A stretch of 64,000 nucleotides of DNA from Lachnospiraceae bacterium MA2020 (GTDB lineage Bacteria; Bacillota; Clostridia; Lachnospirales; Lachnospiraceae). How positions within the stretch are numbered: position 1 is the first letter of the stretch; each line of letters begins with the position of its first letter. The translations under genes were made by a program, and so were the position numbers. Shown here in pieces: positions 51,897-61,741 of the stretch. The notes under the pieces were generated by a model. It was not told where the DNA came from and did not search any database. It saw nothing but the letters and a program-made list of their open reading frames with translations. The stretch lies in NCBI GenBank assembly GCA_000746015.1, contig KN050797.1, forward strand, positions 178,675-242,674, written 5' to 3'.

Positions 51897-52996
51897 TGGA
51901 TAAAATATTTGTAACACGTTCATCTATTCCTTCTTTAGATGAATATATGGAGGAGATTCGTCCGGTATTTGAGAATCACTGGCTTACAAATGCAGGTGCA
52001 AAGCATAATGAGCTCAGAGATAAATTAAAAAAATATCTTGGCGTAGACAATTTAGAGCTTCTTGTTAATGGACACATGGCACTTGAGATTGCACTCGAGA
52101 TGTTTGGTCTCAGATCTGGAGAGGTCATCACAACTCCATTTACATTTGTTTCAACAACTAATGCCATTGTAAGGCAGGGACTTAAGCCTGTTTTTTGTGA
52201 TGTAAATGATGATGATTATACAATTGATGTGAGTAAGATAGAGGAGCTTATAACCCCTGAAACAGTTGCTATAATGCCTGTTCATGTATATGGAAATATC
52301 TGTGATGTGGATGCCATAGAGGCAATAGCAAAGAAACATGGTCTTAAGGTTATTTATGATGCATCACATACTTTTGGCGAAAAGTACAAGGGAAGAGGCG
52401 TTGCTGATCTCGGTGATGCTTCAACATTCAGCTTCCACGCTACAAAGGTTTATAATACTGTCGAAGGTGGTGCTATAGCGTGTCATTCTGATGAGCTTGA
52501 GCAGAGCATACGGGTTATCCGAGATTTTGGAATCGTTGATGAAGAGACTACTACAATGGTGGGTCCTAATGCTAAAATGAACGAGTTTGCTGCAGCTATG
52601 GGACTATGTAATCTGAGACACGTAGACAGCTGGATAGCAGAGCGTAAAGAGGCATATGACTATTACATGGAAAAGCTTGATGGTGTAAAGGGTATCAGAC
52701 TAAATAGATACCATGAAGGCATAGAGCCAAACTACGCATACTTCCCGATAATTGTCGACGAAAACGAGTATGGCGAGTCCAGGGATGAGCTATATGCAAG
52801 ACTTCAGAAGGCTGATATTTATGCAAGAAAGTATTTCTATCCGCTTGTAAGTGAGCTTGACAGTTTTAACAAGGAATATGATGCAAAAGAAACACCGGTA
52901 GCTTTGAGACTTTCTAAAGAAGTAATGACACTTCCAATGTATGCAGGGCTTTCAAAAGAAGATATCGACAGGATTGTCGAAGTGATTATAAAATAA
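51896..52996 (+). CDS. DegT/DnrJ/EryC1/StrS sugar aminotransferase
   Basis: The 366-residue protein is a PLP-dependent aminotransferase of the sugar-nucleotide group. PLP lysine is K184 in TFSFHATKVYNTVEGG, with DASHTFGEKYKG upstream binding PLP. FTFVSTTNAIVRQGLKPVF is also typical. The motif resembles VioA-type dTDP-4-amino-4,6-dideoxyglucose aminotransferases; this is inferred. It starts one base before the previous stop ends and its last base is shared with the next start. Confidence 0.93.
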   Translation: MDKIFVTRSSIPSLDEYMEEIRPVFENHWLTNAGAKHNELRDKLKKYLGVDNLELLVNGHMALEIALEMFGLRSGEVITTPFTFVSTTNAIVRQGLKPVFCDVNDDDYTIDVSKIEELITPETVAIMPVHVYGNICDVDAIEAIAKKHGLKVIYDASHTFGEKYKGRGVADLGDASTFSFHATKVYNTVEGGAIACHSDELEQSIRVIRDFGIVDEETTTMVGPNAKMNEFAAAMGLCNLRHVDSWIAERKEAYDYYMEKLDGVKGIRLNRYHEGIEPNYAYFPIIVDENEYGESRDELYARLQKADIYARKYFYPLVSELDSFNKEYDAKETPVALRLSKEVMTLPMYAGLSKEDIDRIVEVIIK

Positions 52997-54210
52997 TGAG
53001 AATTCTTCTTGTACATAATTTTTATAAGATCACGGGTGGTGAAGATACAGTTTTTAATAATGAAAAGCGCATGCTTGAGAGGCATGGGCACGATGTATTT
53101 ACCTATACCCGTGATAATCATGAACTTGACAGTTTTAATGTATTTAATAAAGCAATGTCACTTTTTGAGGCAGTATACAGCACAAGGACTTATCGTGATA
53201 TCATTAAGCTTATCAAAGACAATGATATCGATCTGATACATGTTCATAATACTCAGATGCTGATAAGTCCATCAATATTTGCTGCTGCCCGTGATGCAGA
53301 TATTCCGGTATTTCAGACAGTTCACAACTTTAGAATGATGTGTCTTAATGCTATTTTTTATCGCGATGGACAAATATGCGAGGATTGTATTGAAAAAGGC
53401 TTGAAATGCGGGGTAGCGCACAAGTGCTATAGAGGCAGTGGTGTGCAGTCGCGTCTGGCAATGCGTATACAGATGGCTGCAAGGACACATGGCCTATACA
53501 AACATGTAAACTTTATCTGCCTTACTGATTTTAATGCTTCAAAACTGCAAAGATTAAATAAAGTCGGTAAAAGAATCGTTGATCCCAAGAGGATATTTGT
53601 TAAGCCAAATTTCATTCCTGAAGAAGAAACAAAAAAGTTGGGCTTCGAAACAAAGAGTATCAAGGATGGAAAGAATTTTATCTATGTCGGAAGGCTTGAT
53701 AAGGCAAAGGGTATAGATACTATTCTTAAGGCATGTAAGTACCTTAAAGATGGTGTAAAGGTACGGATATGCGGCAGCGGGCCGGATGAGGAATGGTGCC
53801 ATACATTTGCAAAAGAAGAAAAACTGGAAAATATAGAATTTCTTGGGAATGTAGAGCATTCAGAAGTATTAAAACTTTTGGCAGAATCTGACGCGTCACT
53901 GTTTATGTCGAAATGGTATGAAGGTTTCCCAATGACTATTATTGAGAGCTTCAGCGTGGGTACCCCAATGATCGGTTTAAGTCTTGGCAATGGTGGTTCT
54001 ATCATATCTGACATATATGGAAGTTCTGATATGCTTATAGAAAACAGCGGAAATATTGAGGAGAAGCTGGCTGAGTGCATGAACGATTTTAACGCTTCAA
54101 AATACAGCTTTGATGCTGATAAACTCAAGAAATATACAGAAGAAGAGAATTATAATATTCTCATGGACATTTACCAAAAAGGAATTGAATCAAATAATGG
54201 GAAAATGTAA
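52996..54210 (+). CDS. GT4 family glycosyltransferase
   Basis: The 404-residue protein begins ILLVHNFYKITGGEDTVFNN, a GT4 subgroup start. It has clustered cysteines (CEDCIEKGLKCGVAHKCYRG), VGRLDKAKGIDTILKACKYL, then SKWYEGFPMTIIESFSVGTP with the donor-binding E-x7-E motif. It acts in the cytosol on an unknown donor. It is the last gene of the glycan cluster, and its end overlaps the radical SAM gene by 14 bases. No terminator follows, so read-through to the housekeeping genes is likely. Confidence 0.9.
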   Translation: MRILLVHNFYKITGGEDTVFNNEKRMLERHGHDVFTYTRDNHELDSFNVFNKAMSLFEAVYSTRTYRDIIKLIKDNDIDLIHVHNTQMLISPSIFAAARDADIPVFQTVHNFRMMCLNAIFYRDGQICEDCIEKGLKCGVAHKCYRGSGVQSRLAMRIQMAARTHGLYKHVNFICLTDFNASKLQRLNKVGKRIVDPKRIFVKPNFIPEEETKKLGFETKSIKDGKNFIYVGRLDKAKGIDTILKACKYLKDGVKVRICGSGPDEEWCHTFAKEEKLENIEFLGNVEHSEVLKLLAESDASLFMSKWYEGFPMTIIESFSVGTPMIGLSLGNGGSIISDIYGSSDMLIENSGNIEEKLAECMNDFNASKYSFDADKLKKYTEEENYNILMDIYQKGIESNNGKM

Positions 54211-55093
54211 TTTATGTCCCCGTCGCTGCAATGTAGACAGGCTTAAAGCAGAGGCGGGGGCTTATTGCTGTTCTGGTGAAGAAGTAAAGATTTCGCGTGC
54301 TGCGCTGCATTTTTGGGAAGAACCCTGTATATCAGGGACAGAAGGCTCAGGAACAGTATTTTTTACGGGATGCAATCTGCAGTGTGTATACTGTCAAAAT
54401 AGAAGCATTGCAAAAAATACAGTTGGAAAGGTTGTTTCTTTGGAGCGGCTTGCCGATATATACTTTGAATTACGTGATAAGGGTGCTAATAACATAAATC
54501 TTGTTACACCAACTCATTATCTTGTGCCTGTGATCAAGTCGATAGAGCTCGCAAAAAAGCGGGGCTTTGATCTGCCGTTTCTATACAATTGTTCCGGATA
54601 TGAGACGGTAGAGAGCATAAAGGCATTGGATGGCCTTATAGATATCTATCTTCCGGATTTTAAGTATATGGAGACAGATATTGCATTGAAGTATTCAAAT
54701 GCACCGGACTATCCGGAAGTCGCTAAAAAGGCGATTTCTGAAATGATTCGTCAACATCCATTCCAAAGACTTGACAGCCGTGGTATAATGACCGATGGCG
54801 TTATTGTCCGGCATTTACTTTTGCCGGGGCATGTACTGAATTCAAAGAAAGTCATCCGCTATCTCTATGAGACATACGGTGACAAGATAACGATCAGCAT
54901 CATGAATCAGTACACCCCAATGCCGGGAGTTGAGAATATATGTCCAGAGCTAGGGCGGCGAACAAAGAAAAGTGAGTATGACAGGCTTATTGATTTTGCC
55001 ATCAGGATAGGTGTGAAAAATGCCTTTATGCAGGATTGTAGTGTCGCTAAGGAAAGTTTTATTCCGGATTTTGATAGTTGTGAGGGCGTATGA
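54197..55093 (+). CDS. PflA-like radical SAM activase (COG1313 type)
   Basis: The 298-residue protein has CNLCPRRCNVDRLKAEAGAY at the start and the cluster motif C59-x3-C63-x2-C66 (GCNLQCVYCQN), followed by NNINLVTPTHYLVPVIKSI. This layout matches putative pyruvate-formate-lyase activating enzyme-like proteins of COG1313. It binds a 4Fe-4S cluster and S-adenosylmethionine, but its target glycyl radical enzyme is not nearby. ATG 54197 is the natural start; an ORF reaching back to 54110 only overlaps the GT4 gene in another frame. Confidence 0.88.
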   Translation: MGKCNLCPRRCNVDRLKAEAGAYCCSGEEVKISRAALHFWEEPCISGTEGSGTVFFTGCNLQCVYCQNRSIAKNTVGKVVSLERLADIYFELRDKGANNINLVTPTHYLVPVIKSIELAKKRGFDLPFLYNCSGYETVESIKALDGLIDIYLPDFKYMETDIALKYSNAPDYPEVAKKAISEMIRQHPFQRLDSRGIMTDGVIVRHLLLPGHVLNSKKVIRYLYETYGDKITISIMNQYTPMPGVENICPELGRRTKKSEYDRLIDFAIRIGVKNAFMQDCSVAKESFIPDFDSCEGV

Positions 55094-55162
55094 ACTTAGC
55101 GTTGTAATGCCTGTTTACAGTGCGACGGTCATTTTGACGAGTCGCTTGATAGAAGTTTTTAT

Positions 55163-56812
55163 TTGAAAGTGAGAAGATTTTTGAGTAACGAAGAAAAGAT
55201 TTTGACAAATGAGACACCTGAAGTTGAGACAATTACCTATGAGGATTCAATGGTAGATGAGCGCATTAAGCGTGCTGTTAAGGAGCTTGGTTTTGAGGCT
55301 ATGACTCCGATCCAGTCACAGGCAATACCTGTTATGATCGAAGGTAAGGATATACTTGGACAGGCACAGACCGGTACAGGTAAGACAGCTGCTTTTTCAA
55401 TCCCACTGCTTATGACAGTAGATCCTGAGAATCCAAATCTTCAGGCTATAGTTCTCTGCCCTACACGTGAGTTGGCTATACAGGCTGCTGAGGAGATGAG
55501 AAAGTACGCAAAGTATATGTCAAGCATCCGTGTCCTTCCGGTTTATGGTGGACAGGATATCATGAAGCAGATACGCTCCCTTAAGGGAAATGTTCAGATA
55601 GTTGTTGGTACACCTGGTCGTGTTATGGATCACATGCGCCGTCATACAATGAAGATGAATGATGTGAAGACTATCGTGCTTGATGAGGCAGATGAGATGC
55701 TTGACATGGGCTTCAGAGAGGATATTGAGACAGTACTTGACTCAATGCCGGAGGAGCATCAGACAGCACTTTTCTCAGCTACAATGCCTAAACCTATATT
55801 AGAGATTACCAGCAAGTATCTTAAAGAAGATGCTGTTTCACTCAAGATGCCTGCAAAGGAGCTTACAATACCACTTGTTAAGCAGTATTACTATGAGGTT
55901 GCCAAGAAGAACAAGGAGGAAGTAGTTGCAAGACTTCTCGACTACTACAATCCAAAGCGTTCACTTATCTTCTGTAACACAAAGAGAATGGTTGATGAGC
56001 TTACAGAAAACCTTGTTGGAAGAGGTTATTTTGCAGCAGGTCTTCATGGAGATCTTTCACAGGTTCAGAGAGACCATGTAATGCAGGGCTTCAGAAATGG
56101 CTCAGTAGAGATCCTTATTGCTACTGACGTTGCAGCAAGAGGTATTGACGTAAGTGGTGTTGAGGCAGTATTCAATTATGATATTCCTCAGGATACAGAG
56201 TACTATGTACACCGTATCGGCAGAACAGGACGTGCAGGCAAGAAGGGCCGTTCCTTCACACTTGTTGTAGGTCGTGAGATCTATAAGATCCGTGATCTTG
56301 AGCGTATCTGTAAGACAAAGATCAAGCCACGTACAGTTCCTACTGTTGCTGATATTAAGGCTTCAAAGTCTGAAAAGATCCTTTCAGACGTACTTGAGCT
56401 TGTACAGAGCGAGGATCTTTCTGAGATGCAGAGGATCATTGAGGCAAAGCTTGATGATGAGGACTGCACAGCACTTGAGCTTGCAGCAGCTTTCCTTAAG
56501 CAGAAAATGGGAGATGAGCCTTTAGAGGATATCCCAACAGAGGACTATTTTGCTGACAGAAAGAAGCGTAAGAGTTCAAAGAACTGGGGCGATGGCGACA
56601 GGGGAGACAGAAAATCCCGCAAAGGACATGATCGTGATCGCAAAGGTTTCTCAGATCGCAAGGGTCACAAGGGTGACAAGAAGTCGGACAAGGACAAGGT
56701 ACGTGCAAAGGATCTTGATAAAAATGGTAATCTGAAGAAAAAGAAACCAAAGAAAGATAGTTGGTGGGAGAGCTTCACACCAGAAAAAAAGAAGAAGAAA
56801 AAGCATGAATAA
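55163..56812 (+). CDS. DEAD-box RNA helicase
   Basis: The protein has the Q motif AMTPIQSQAIP, motif I AQTGTGKTAAF, PTRELAIQ, DEAD in VLDEADEMLDMGF, SATM, ATDVAARGIDV and HRIGRTGRAGKKG. A C-terminal tail of about 90 residues is rich in Lys, Arg, Asp and Gly and is probably disordered and RNA-binding. It resembles CshA-type RNA helicases that act in ribosome assembly and RNA decay. No ATG lies near the start: TTG 55163, GTG 55169 and TTG 55181 are candidates, and the true one is not decided. It overlaps the kinase gene by eight bases. Confidence 0.93.
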   Translation: MKVRRFLSNEEKILTNETPEVETITYEDSMVDERIKRAVKELGFEAMTPIQSQAIPVMIEGKDILGQAQTGTGKTAAFSIPLLMTVDPENPNLQAIVLCPTRELAIQAAEEMRKYAKYMSSIRVLPVYGGQDIMKQIRSLKGNVQIVVGTPGRVMDHMRRHTMKMNDVKTIVLDEADEMLDMGFREDIETVLDSMPEEHQTALFSATMPKPILEITSKYLKEDAVSLKMPAKELTIPLVKQYYYEVAKKNKEEVVARLLDYYNPKRSLIFCNTKRMVDELTENLVGRGYFAAGLHGDLSQVQRDHVMQGFRNGSVEILIATDVAARGIDVSGVEAVFNYDIPQDTEYYVHRIGRTGRAGKKGRSFTLVVGREIYKIRDLERICKTKIKPRTVPTVADIKASKSEKILSDVLELVQSEDLSEMQRIIEAKLDDEDCTALELAAAFLKQKMGDEPLEDIPTEDYFADRKKRKSSKNWGDGDRGDRKSRKGHDRDRKGFSDRKGHKGDKKSDKDKVRAKDLDKNGNLKKKKPKKDSWWESFTPEKKKKKKHE

Positions 56813-59800
56813 TATGAATGAATTGCAGGAAGAAGTCCAGCGCTATAGATCTATAATGAGCTGGTCACGCGAAGTAATTTATGAGTATGTATATGCTGAA
56901 GATACAGCATATTGCTATGGGAGCTTTCAGGGGATTTCCAAAGAGGAAATCTCCAAGCCCCAAATATTTGCGCACTTTGAGGACAATCTGAAAGATGGAG
57001 GAAAGGTCTATCTGGCAGATGTTCCCAAGGTGCGCTTTTTTTTGGAAGGAAAACTGACAGGGCCTATCGAGATCAGATACAGGTATAAAAACAATGCTTA
57101 TACCTGGCTTTCTGTTTCGGGCCGGATCTATTATGACTCAGATGAGAACCCTATAAAGCTTATAGGAAAAATTGAAGACATTTCTCTTGAAAAGCAGCAG
57201 GAACAGAGTCTTCTTGAAAAAACCGAGCGTGACAAAGTTACAAACTTTAATACCTGGAATGTCGGACTAAAGATGCTCGACAGAGAAACTGACAGTGGCA
57301 ATCCTGATTATCGCCCGACTATTATCTATATTCATATCACTAATCTGGACGTAATAGCGCATGATATGGGTATGATAATTGGTGATGCGGTTATTTCGCG
57401 TATTGCTGCGGCAATAAGGTCTATAACTAAAGATGGAGATGTCAGGATAAGGGTAGCATATTCGTCCTTCGTAATCATGGTAAAAGGTATGAAACAGGGC
57501 GGAAATGAAGAATTTGATAATGAATTTAAAATGCGCCTTAAAAGCATATATAAAGGAATTGGCGAAAAGTTTGAGCTTAACTATACAATTCGCTTCTGCA
57601 GAACTCTTGTTGAGCTTTTTGATGTTATGCCGGCAGAAGAGAAGTTCTCAGGAAATGATGCGATCAGCAGAAGTAATGGTATTTCAGGAAGTGATGAGAT
57701 AACGACATTTACTTTTAATCTTCTCGAAAGGGCTGCTGATTTTGACAGTGCCATACAGCTGGTTCTTGAACGTATATGTGTAGAGTTCAGTGTTGATTCC
57801 ATTCATATTGTATCAAGAGATACAACAACTTCGCAGGAAGTTATTAATTGCATACATGAGGTTGAAATGAAGCCCAGAGAAGGCTTTGGCTCGATACTTG
57901 GAATGAAGTTTCAGTTAGAACATTCAGATGCTGAGGCAACTGCCGGAGCGCTTGGCGAAGATGACTGTGCAGTGCTTACTCCGGAGCTTTATGACAGCTT
58001 TTCTCCAATGCTTCAGAGGTGTACTACCCGTGATGCAAATATGATGTATTCATCGATAAGATCTGAGAATACTATATGGGGCTTTATAATATATGAGCGA
58101 TTTGATTCTACTGACAAGTGGACTAGAGAGGATAAGGATAAGCTTAATGAGATCACAAGTATCATAGGCAGCTATATCTTGAGGGATGTTGCAAACAGAG
58201 CTTCAGCTGCAAAATCAAATTTCCTTTCATCAATGTCTCATGAGATCAGGACTCCTATGAATGCTATCAAAGGTTTTTCGGAGCTCATATTGTCAGATAA
58301 GAATATCAGTGAAAAGACCAAAAAGTATGCATCTGATATCCGGCAGGCATCAAATAATCTGATTTCTATAGTAAATGAAATACTTGATTTTTCAAAGATA
58401 GAGTCTGGTAAATTTGAAATCATCGAAGATAAATATTCAATGTCGTCTCTTCTCTATGATGTTACCGCACTTATTGGAATGAGACTGATAGATACACCAA
58501 TTGCATTTAAGGTAAATATTGATCCGGATCTTCCGGAGGATATGTATGGCGATTCGACCAGAATAAGACAGTTGTTTGTAAATATACTGGGTAATTCCGT
58601 TAAGTATACCGAAAAGGGAGAGATCGAGCTCAAGGTATCATGGGATGCGCCGATGAAGGGCAATGATGACAAGGGCAATCTGTTTGTGTCAGTAAGGGAT
58701 ACCGGTATAGGCATAAGGCAGGAAGATATAGGCAAGCTTTTTGATTCATTTACCCAGGTTGATACAAAACGAAATAAGGGAATTCAGGGAACAGGTTTAG
58801 GACTTGCGGTGTGCAGGAGTCTTTTACAGCTTATGAATGGGCAGATAAATGTTTCCAGCGAATATGGCAAGGGAAGTATGTTCACATTTTGTGTACCACA
58901 AAAGCCTTTGAGTACACAAAAATGTACGTTCATATATGGACAGAGCGGCAAGGAGCATGATGATGGACTTGAAATTCCATTTATTGCACCTTCGGCAAAG
59001 ATCATGGTCGTGGATGATAACAAGGTTAATCTTGAAGTGGCAAAAGGTCTGATAGAGAAGTATGGAATACAGGTAGTTATTGCATCCTCCGGATATGAGG
59101 CATTGGATAAAATTAAAGAAAATCCAAATATGGATGTCATTTTTATGGATCATATGATGCCGATGATGGATGGCATAGAGACCACAAAGGTAATACGAGA
59201 GCTTCCGGATGAATGGACTAAAAAAGTTCCTATTGTTGCACTTACCGCAAATGCTATAAAGGGCGTTGAGACGCAGTTTTATAATGCGGGCATGGATGCA
59301 TTTTTATCAAAGCCGATAGAGATAAAAAAGCTTGAAAGTATTCTAGAGGAATTACTACCAAAGGAAAAGCAGGAAGAAGTACCGCCTGATTACGGAATTG
59401 ATAAAAATGATGATAATGATGAAGGTCCAGATAAGAAAGTAATACTTAGGGGCATACTAAAGGGCATTGATTTTGAAAGTGGAATAGAGAATTGTCAGGG
59501 AGATGTGAAATCATATCTTGGTCTTTTGGATGCGTTTGTAGGGCAGGATCAGCTTGGTACTTCTGATGCCCAGCTGGAAGAAAGAGATATAATGAACTAT
59601 CGTATCACCGTCCATGCACTCAAAAGCTCAGCGAGATATATTGGTGCAGGTGAGCTTTCCGACTGGGCTAAACATCTTGAAGATCTGGCAAAGGATGAAA
59701 AGGTTGATGAGATACTAAAAGATCATGAGAAACTGAGACTGCTTTACAGACCTGTATTTGAATCAGCCAGGGAGGCTTTGGATGTATGTACCGAAAAAAA

Positions 59801-59936
59801 ACCAAACCGAAGTGCTTCATCAGACGCAGATACCCAAAAGCTTATAGATGCGCTTGAAACTATTGCAAAGCAGCTTGATAATTTTGATTATGATGCAGCG
59901 GCAGATACGGCAAGAGATGTTTTGGATAGTCTTTAA
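56805..59936 (+). CDS. Hybrid histidine kinase with PAS, degenerate GGDEF, REC and HPt domains
   Basis: The 1043-residue protein has no membrane helix and is probably cytosolic. Order: a PAS-like domain (about 10-130), a GGDEF-like domain (about 140-275) whose signature reads VAYSSF instead of GGDEF, a GAF-like region (about 300-455), HisKA with H479 in SHEIRTPMNAIKG, a HATPase with NILGNSVKYTEKG and GTGLGLAVC, a REC domain with D782 in FMDHMMPMMDG, and an HPt domain with H937 in VHALKSSARYIG. It is a complete phosphorelay in one chain. The two-REC protein downstream (60011) is the likely partner. The stimulus is unknown. Confidence 0.92.
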   Translation: MNNMNELQEEVQRYRSIMSWSREVIYEYVYAEDTAYCYGSFQGISKEEISKPQIFAHFEDNLKDGGKVYLADVPKVRFFLEGKLTGPIEIRYRYKNNAYTWLSVSGRIYYDSDENPIKLIGKIEDISLEKQQEQSLLEKTERDKVTNFNTWNVGLKMLDRETDSGNPDYRPTIIYIHITNLDVIAHDMGMIIGDAVISRIAAAIRSITKDGDVRIRVAYSSFVIMVKGMKQGGNEEFDNEFKMRLKSIYKGIGEKFELNYTIRFCRTLVELFDVMPAEEKFSGNDAISRSNGISGSDEITTFTFNLLERAADFDSAIQLVLERICVEFSVDSIHIVSRDTTTSQEVINCIHEVEMKPREGFGSILGMKFQLEHSDAEATAGALGEDDCAVLTPELYDSFSPMLQRCTTRDANMMYSSIRSENTIWGFIIYERFDSTDKWTREDKDKLNEITSIIGSYILRDVANRASAAKSNFLSSMSHEIRTPMNAIKGFSELILSDKNISEKTKKYASDIRQASNNLISIVNEILDFSKIESGKFEIIEDKYSMSSLLYDVTALIGMRLIDTPIAFKVNIDPDLPEDMYGDSTRIRQLFVNILGNSVKYTEKGEIELKVSWDAPMKGNDDKGNLFVSVRDTGIGIRQEDIGKLFDSFTQVDTKRNKGIQGTGLGLAVCRSLLQLMNGQINVSSEYGKGSMFTFCVPQKPLSTQKCTFIYGQSGKEHDDGLEIPFIAPSAKIMVVDDNKVNLEVAKGLIEKYGIQVVIASSGYEALDKIKENPNMDVIFMDHMMPMMDGIETTKVIRELPDEWTKKVPIVALTANAIKGVETQFYNAGMDAFLSKPIEIKKLESILEELLPKEKQEEVPPDYGIDKNDDNDEGPDKKVILRGILKGIDFESGIENCQGDVKSYLGLLDAFVGQDQLGTSDAQLEERDIMNYRITVHALKSSARYIGAGELSDWAKHLEDLAKDEKVDEILKDHEKLRLLYRPVFESAREALDVCTEKKPNRSASSDADTQKLIDALETIAKQLDNFDYDAAADTARDVLDSL

Positions 59937-60010
59937 TACTGTTATTTTGCATAATAATATGATAAAATTTTAGTGAAAGTTTATTGTAACTTTTATGAGG
60001 AGGGGATATA

Positions 60011-60742
60011 GTGAACAGAGTCCTTATCATATCAAATAGCTCTAATAAGATGGCTAGTCTTGCTCATGCCTTTGAGGGATTCTATAAGGTAAAGACGGCA
60101 CTGCTTTCAAGTGCGGATATCACTGAGCAGATAGGTCCTTTTGTGCCGGATTGCATGATATTCTGCGCAGAAGGCATCAAAAGGCAGAGACTGTTTCCTA
60201 TAATGGATCTTAAAGAAGATACAAGATATGCACGAGTACCGTTTGTACTTCTTGCAAATGAAGAAGACAGAGAGGTATTCAATGAAAATCTCTTTGTGGA
60301 CCCGGATTATATAGGTGAAGTGACCATAACCGGACCAAAAATCCGTCAGATAGTCGATCGTCTGATAGCTACAATGGGCAGGACAAGAAGGGTGCTTGTA
60401 GTCGATGATGACGTTGTTGTCCTAAGACTTATCAAGAGTTATCTTGAGAAAAACTATCATGTTACATGTGTAAAGTCCGGAAATATGGCTTTGCAGTATA
60501 TGGATAAGCAGATAGCGGATTGCGTATTGCTTGATTGCTTTATGCCGGGAATGGATGGTCCTCAGACTTTGAAAAAAATCCGTGGGACACCAAATGGAAA
60601 AAATGTGCCTGTAATATTCCTTACAGGTAATTCTGAGAAAGATATGGTTATGAGTGCACTTTCTCTCAGACCAAGTGGCTTTTTGGTAAAGCCGGTAAAG
60701 CAGGATGAGCTTATAGAAAAGATTGAAGAAGCAATGGAATAA
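60011..60742 (+). CDS. Response regulator with two receiver domains, no output domain
   Basis: The 243-residue protein starts with GTG behind a strong GAGGAGGGG. Residues 1-115 look like a receiver fold without the phosphoacceptor aspartate (the equivalent region reads PDCMIFCAEGI). Residues 125-243 form a canonical REC domain: VLVVDDDVVVLRLI, D175 in LLDCFMPGMDG, threonine in IFLTGNS and lysine in LVKPVKQDEL. There is no DNA-binding or enzyme domain, so it probably acts as a phosphate shuttle or sink for the hybrid kinase upstream. It converges with coaX. Confidence 0.88.
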   Translation: MNRVLIISNSSNKMASLAHAFEGFYKVKTALLSSADITEQIGPFVPDCMIFCAEGIKRQRLFPIMDLKEDTRYARVPFVLLANEEDREVFNENLFVDPDYIGEVTITGPKIRQIVDRLIATMGRTRRVLVVDDDVVVLRLIKSYLEKNYHVTCVKSGNMALQYMDKQIADCVLLDCFMPGMDGPQTLKKIRGTPNGKNVPVIFLTGNSEKDMVMSALSLRPSGFLVKPVKQDELIEKIEEAME

Positions 60743-60750
60743 AATAAAAG

Positions 60751-60783
60751 AAGGGAGATGATGGATTGCCCATCATTTCCCTT
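60751..60783. terminator. Terminator between the response regulator and coaX
   Basis: A 14-bp stem pairs AAGGGAGATGATGG (60751-60764) with CCATCATTTCCCTT (60770-60783), with one G-T pair. The T-rich run on the - strand side favours the coaX transcript; the stem overlaps the coaX stop codon. Confidence 0.8.
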
Positions 60784-61555
60784 TACTATTGTTTACGTTT
60801 TTGTCGTAGATGTACTTTAAGCCCTTTATCATAAGCATATTGTCCTGAATGATCTCATGACGGCAGTTTGGAATGATAACTTTTGCAAGACCGCCGGTAG
60901 CAACAACTGTTGGTGTGTAGCCAAGTTCATCGATAAAACGGTCGATCATCCCGTCGATACGGGAAGCTTCACCGTAGATGATACCGCTTTTCATGCAGTC
61001 AACAGTGTTTTTGCCGATATACTTCTTAGGAGCACCGAGTGAGATACGTGGAAGCTGAGAAGTCTGGTTTACCAAGGACTCGAGGGATACATTCACACCC
61101 GGTATAATTACGCCGCCTATATAGTCGCCGTTTTTATCAATAACTGTCATAGTAGTTGCTGTACCCATGTCTACTACGATGAGAGGTGCACCATATTCAA
61201 CCAGGCCCGCAACAGAGTCAACGACAAGATCTGCACCTACTGCAGCCGGATTGTCCATTTTTATGTTAAGACCTGTCTTGAGGCCGGCACCTACGACCAA
61301 AGGTGAAATATGGAGGACCATACGTATCGCCTGCTTGATAATGTGAGTGAGCGGAGGCACAACAGAAGAAATGATCGCACCGTCTATGCTTTTTTTATCT
61401 ATCTTATGAATCTCAAATATAGTCTTAAGAAGAACTGCATACTCAAGCTCTGTCTTGCGTATATCTGTAGATATTCTCTCAGTGAAGTGTATTTTATTGT
61501 CATCTACACATCCAACTTCTATGTTGGTATTTCCCATATCGATTGCCAGAATCAT
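60773..61555 (-). CDS. coaX: Type III pantothenate kinase
   Basis: The enzyme phosphorylates pantothenate in coenzyme A biosynthesis. The 260-residue protein starts ILAIDMGNTNIEVGCV, the ASKHA-fold ATP site, and has the NPAAVGADLVVDSVAG segment and VDMGTATTMTVID that distinguish type III from type I and II. The gene is alone on the - strand; AGGAG precedes its ATG. It converges with the response regulator gene and shares its terminator. Confidence 0.95.
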   Translation of the reverse strand: MILAIDMGNTNIEVGCVDDNKIHFTERISTDIRKTELEYAVLLKTIFEIHKIDKKSIDGAIISSVVPPLTHIIKQAIRMVLHISPLVVGAGLKTGLNIKMDNPAAVGADLVVDSVAGLVEYGAPLIVVDMGTATTMTVIDKNGDYIGGVIIPGVNVSLESLVNQTSQLPRISLGAPKKYIGKNTVDCMKSGIIYGEASRIDGMIDRFIDELGYTPTVVATGGLAKVIIPNCRHEIIQDNMLMIKGLKYIYDKNVNNSKGK

Positions 61556-61741
61556 GTTAAAAACTCCTATATAATAATTATTACTCTGATAAAATATAAC
61601 ATCAATTCTTTGTTAAAGAATTGACATCAATCAACATAGCACATAGTTATTCAAAAAACAATCTGTATATTGAAAAAAAATGATATAGGTGGTAACTTGT
61701 TTAAAGATTATAATGTATAAAATATAAAGAGGGAGTTTACC

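Noticed and set aside
54110-54196. N-terminal extension of the radical SAM protein
   Set aside because: The first 29 residues are a different-frame reading of the GT4 gene; the family start MGKCNLCPRRC lies at 54197.
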